From: Candidatus Leptovillus affinis
GTDB taxonomy: Bacteria > Chloroflexota > Anaerolineae > Promineifilales > Promineifilaceae
Direction of reading: 5' to 3'
Assembly: GCA_016705235.1 (NCBI GenBank)
Contig: JADIYP010000005.1
Coordinates: 310,001-374,000 of the forward strand
Length of the DNA stretch: 64,000 bases
Of the stretch, positions 62,094 through 64,000 are shown in pieces (position 1 is the stretch's first letter; every line of letters begins with the position of its first letter). The notes beneath the pieces were generated by a model, which saw only the letters and a program-made list of their open reading frames with translations, had not been told where the DNA came from and did not search any database. Made by a program: the position numbers and the translations under genes.

Positions 62094-63179
62094 TCAGGGC
62101 AATAATATCATGGCTTGCGGATTCAGCCGCAGGCTCACCGGCTGACCAATGTCCGGCAGCGTTTCGGCGGTGTCGAATTCTAGCTTCAAAGACACGGCCG
62201 TTTCCCCCACCGTCACCACAATCGTCGCAATCTGGTAACGCCCACGAAACGACACATCGGCGAGACGGCCGTGTACCACATTCTCGCCCGTGTCGTCGGC
62301 CGTTGTGAACCGGGCCGCTTCCGGCCGGATAAGCAGGTTGGTTGCCGCGCCGACCGGCAGGCTGTTGGGTAAGTCCGTAAAAACCAGCGGCCCAAGGGGC
62401 GTTTGCGCGCGGGGCGGCTGGCCGCCGAGGAGTTCGGCGGGCAATATGTTTTCCATGCCCAGAAAACGGGCCACAAAATGGGAGGCTGGCCGGGCATAGA
62501 GGTCGGTGGGGCGGCCAACTTGCTCCACGCGTCCGGCGTTCATCACCACCACCCGGTCGGCGATGGCAAACGCTTCCGCCTGGTCGTGGGTGACGTAAAC
62601 GGCCGTTATCCCTTCCGGCCGCCCTACCAGCCCGCCAGCCTGCTTGAGAATGGCGCGTAAATCGAGCATGAGCCGCTCGCGCAGGGCGCGGTCGAGTGCG
62701 CCCAACGGCTCGTCCAGCAGCAGCAGGCGCGGCGCGGGGGCCAGGGCGCGGGCCAACGCCACGCGCTGCTGCTCGCCCCCGGACAGTTCGTGGATGGCGC
62801 GTTGGGCAAAGCCGGCCAGCCCGACGAGTTCCAGAGCTTGCGCAGCACGGCCGTTTGCTTTTTCTGGCGGCCACTGCTGCATCCGCAGGCCAAAGACCAC
62901 GTTCTGACCGACGTTTTTATGCGGGAAGAGGGCGTAATCCTGAAAGACCATGCCGAAGCCGCGCCGGTGGACGGGCACGGCCGTTACATCTTCCCCATCT
63001 AGCAGCACTTCGCCGCTGTCGGCCGTCTCCAGGCCGGCGATGATGCGCAGCAGTGTGGTCTTGCCGCAGCCGCTTGGCCCCAGCAGGGCCACAATCTCCC
63101 CCGCCGCCACGGAGAGCGAGATGGAACGGAGAACGGCCGTGTCGTCGAATGATTTTTGGATGGCGTTTAGGTCTAGCAT
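62094..63179 (-). CDS. ABC importer ATPase with TOBE domain (Fe3+/thiamine/polyamine type)
   Basis: The 361-residue ATPase has Walker A GPSGCGKTT, Q-loop VFQDYALFPH, signature LSGGEQQRVALARA, Walker B LLLLDEPLGALD and switch VTHDQAEAF, then a C-terminal TOBE-like region (~245-361). This fits FbpC/ThiQ/PotA-type importers. It is downstream of a matching permease gene, separated by a family E hairpin. The substrate depends on the binding protein outside the window. Confidence 0.92.
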   Translation of the reverse strand: MLDLNAIQKSFDDTAVLRSISLSVAAGEIVALLGPSGCGKTTLLRIIAGLETADSGEVLLDGEDVTAVPVHRRGFGMVFQDYALFPHKNVGQNVVFGLRMQQWPPEKANGRAAQALELVGLAGFAQRAIHELSGGEQQRVALARALAPAPRLLLLDEPLGALDRALRERLMLDLRAILKQAGGLVGRPEGITAVYVTHDQAEAFAIADRVVVMNAGRVEQVGRPTDLYARPASHFVARFLGMENILPAELLGGQPPRAQTPLGPLVFTDLPNSLPVGAATNLLIRPEAARFTTADDTGENVVHGRLADVSFRGRYQIATIVVTVGETAVSLKLEFDTAETLPDIGQPVSLRLNPQAMILLP

Positions 63180-63190
63180 GGCAGGACGAA

Positions 63191-63223
63191 AGATTTGACA
63201 AATCTTAAAGATTTGTCAAATCT
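63191..63223. repeat. Hairpin repeat family E, copy 2
   Basis: AGATTTGACAAATCT / AGATTTGTCAAATCT with a three-base loop, the same arms as at 32100-32132 with their order exchanged. It lies inside an operon between a permease stop and an ATPase start. Confidence 0.85.
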
Positions 63224-63226
63224 GAA

Positions 63227-64000
63227 TTAAAACTCCCCCACATCCGCATAACGGAACCGCTCAATCGCCACAAAGCCCACCGCGCAGACGAGCATGAGGA
63301 TGGTGCTCATGGCCATCGCCTGCCCAAAGTTGAGCGCGCCGGGCTGGCCCAGGTAGCGTTGGATGGCGATGGGCAGCGTGAGGTAGCCGCTGTTGGGGCG
63401 CACGATAAAGCTGGTGGCGCCAAATTCGCCCATGCTGACGGTGAAGGCGAAGACGGCCGCCACCAGCAGCGCCCGCCCCATAATCGGCAAATCCACTTCG
63501 CGCCAGACGCGGGCGGGCGACGCGCCGAGCACGGCCGCCGCTTCGCGCAGGCTGGGTTTGATGCCCAGCAAGACGGGCATGAGGCTGCGCACGACGAAGG
63601 GGAAGGCCACCAGCGTGTGGGCGATCAATACCAGCAAGGGCGAGGTGCGCAGCCAATTAAACGTGACCACGTAGCCGAAGCCCAGCGTAACCGCCGACGC
63701 GCCGAGCGGCAGCATGAACAGGGGGTCTAGCCAGTTGCGCCAGCGCGACGGCCGTACCAGCACCGTCGTCGTCAGCACTCCCAGCAGGCCGGCCAGCAGC
63801 ACCGTCAACAGGGCATAGCCGATGGAATTGCGCACGGCCGTGAGCGGCGGCACAAAGATCACACTGCCCCGGCGCAGTTCCGGCAGCGCCTGATAGTAGG
63901 CCAGCGTGAACTGCCCGTCGCGGTCCACCAGCGAGCGCCACACCAGGGCGGCCAGCGGACTGAGCAAAAACAGGCCCAACCCGGCGATGAGGGCGGCCAC
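63227..64000 (-). CDS. ABC transporter permease, Fe3+/thiamine type (5' truncated by window end)
   Basis: The last 257 residues are visible; the protein continues beyond 64000. It has several membrane helices and the EAA loop (SLREAAAVLGASPARVWREV). The pattern SMGEFGATSFIVRP followed by LPIAIQRYLG is typical of two-domain iron or thiamine permeases. With the ATPase at 62094 it forms an importer. Confidence 0.88.
   Translation of the reverse strand: MAALIAGLGLFLLSPLAALVWRSLVDRDGQFTLAYYQALPELRRGSVIFVPPLTAVRNSIGYALLTVLLAGLLGVLTTTVLVRPSRWRNWLDPLFMLPLGASAVTLGFGYVVTFNWLRTSPLLVLIAHTLVAFPFVVRSLMPVLLGIKPSLREAAAVLGASPARVWREVDLPIMGRALLVAAVFAFTVSMGEFGATSFIVRPNSGYLTLPIAIQRYLGQPGALNFGQAMAMSTILMLVCAVGFVAIERFRYADVGEF

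Noticed and set aside
1..64000. tRNA, rRNA or riboswitch genes
   Set aside because: No cloverleaf, rRNA-like or cobalamin/metal riboswitch pattern was recognised in the gaps, including upstream of cbiM where a protein operator is seen instead.

Overview
The window is about 64 kb of bacterial chromosome with moderately high GC, roughly 57% by eye. Gene content fits a free-living member of the Chloroflexota, probably Anaerolineae or a relative. This placement is an inference from gene style only: many PAS hybrid histidine kinases, a MalT-like ATPase fused to a BTAD output region, a fused DppB-DppC permease, a YkgJ-type Cys cluster protein, many orphan substrate-binding lipoproteins and no lipopolysaccharide genes. 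No rRNA, tRNA or CRISPR array was recognised, and there is no phage region apart from one lone tyrosine recombinase.

Layout. 1-9.8 kb: signalling block (truncated hybrid kinase, a solute-binding lipoprotein paired with an MscS channel, a second hybrid kinase, a CheB-CheR-PAS fusion). 10-15.6 kb: YkgJ protein, double GNAT, ModA and a fused peptide-type permease. 15.8-19.4 kb: a six-PAS hybrid kinase. 19.5-25.6 kb: membrane proteins, beta-carbonic anhydrase, a frameshifted M23 lipoprotein coupled to a membrane MutS-like ATPase. 25.8-32.4 kb: DUF1786 protein, a Fur regulator with an apparent operator driving an ECF metal importer (cbiM-cbiQ-cbiO), an alpha-oxoamine synthase, dienelactone hydrolase and a DUF6295-like protein. 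32.4-35.8 kb: a Crp/Fnr-ferredoxin-cupin-oxidase-like operon divergent from a copper chaperone lipoprotein. 35.9-42.4 kb: a five-gene operon (ABC ATPase, permease, zinc-finger protein, solute-binding lipoprotein, giant regulator). 43-47 kb: secG, an OppA-type binding protein and tatABC. 47.2-52.6 kb: an mhqO/mhqD-like pair, class II aldolase, a MoaD-like protein with a beta-propeller, and a DinB-like protein. 52.8-58.1 kb: an ABC exporter divergent from a NarL-type two-component system, then the recombinase. 58.2-64 kb: a seven-PAS hybrid kinase and an ion-type ABC importer cut by the window end.

The strongest unexplained signal is not a gene. The palindrome ACGGCCGT occurs about 140 times by manual count, on average every 450 bases, in coding and non-coding DNA, where composition predicts one or two. 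It recalls HIP1 of cyanobacteria but has a different sequence. Intergenic spaces also hold at least five families of short inverted-repeat elements. One (family A, seven copies) keeps its ends while its hairpin core is exchanged between two unrelated types. Another (family D) carries a different interior in each of three copies and at 42549-43076 encloses two copies of family C just upstream of secG.
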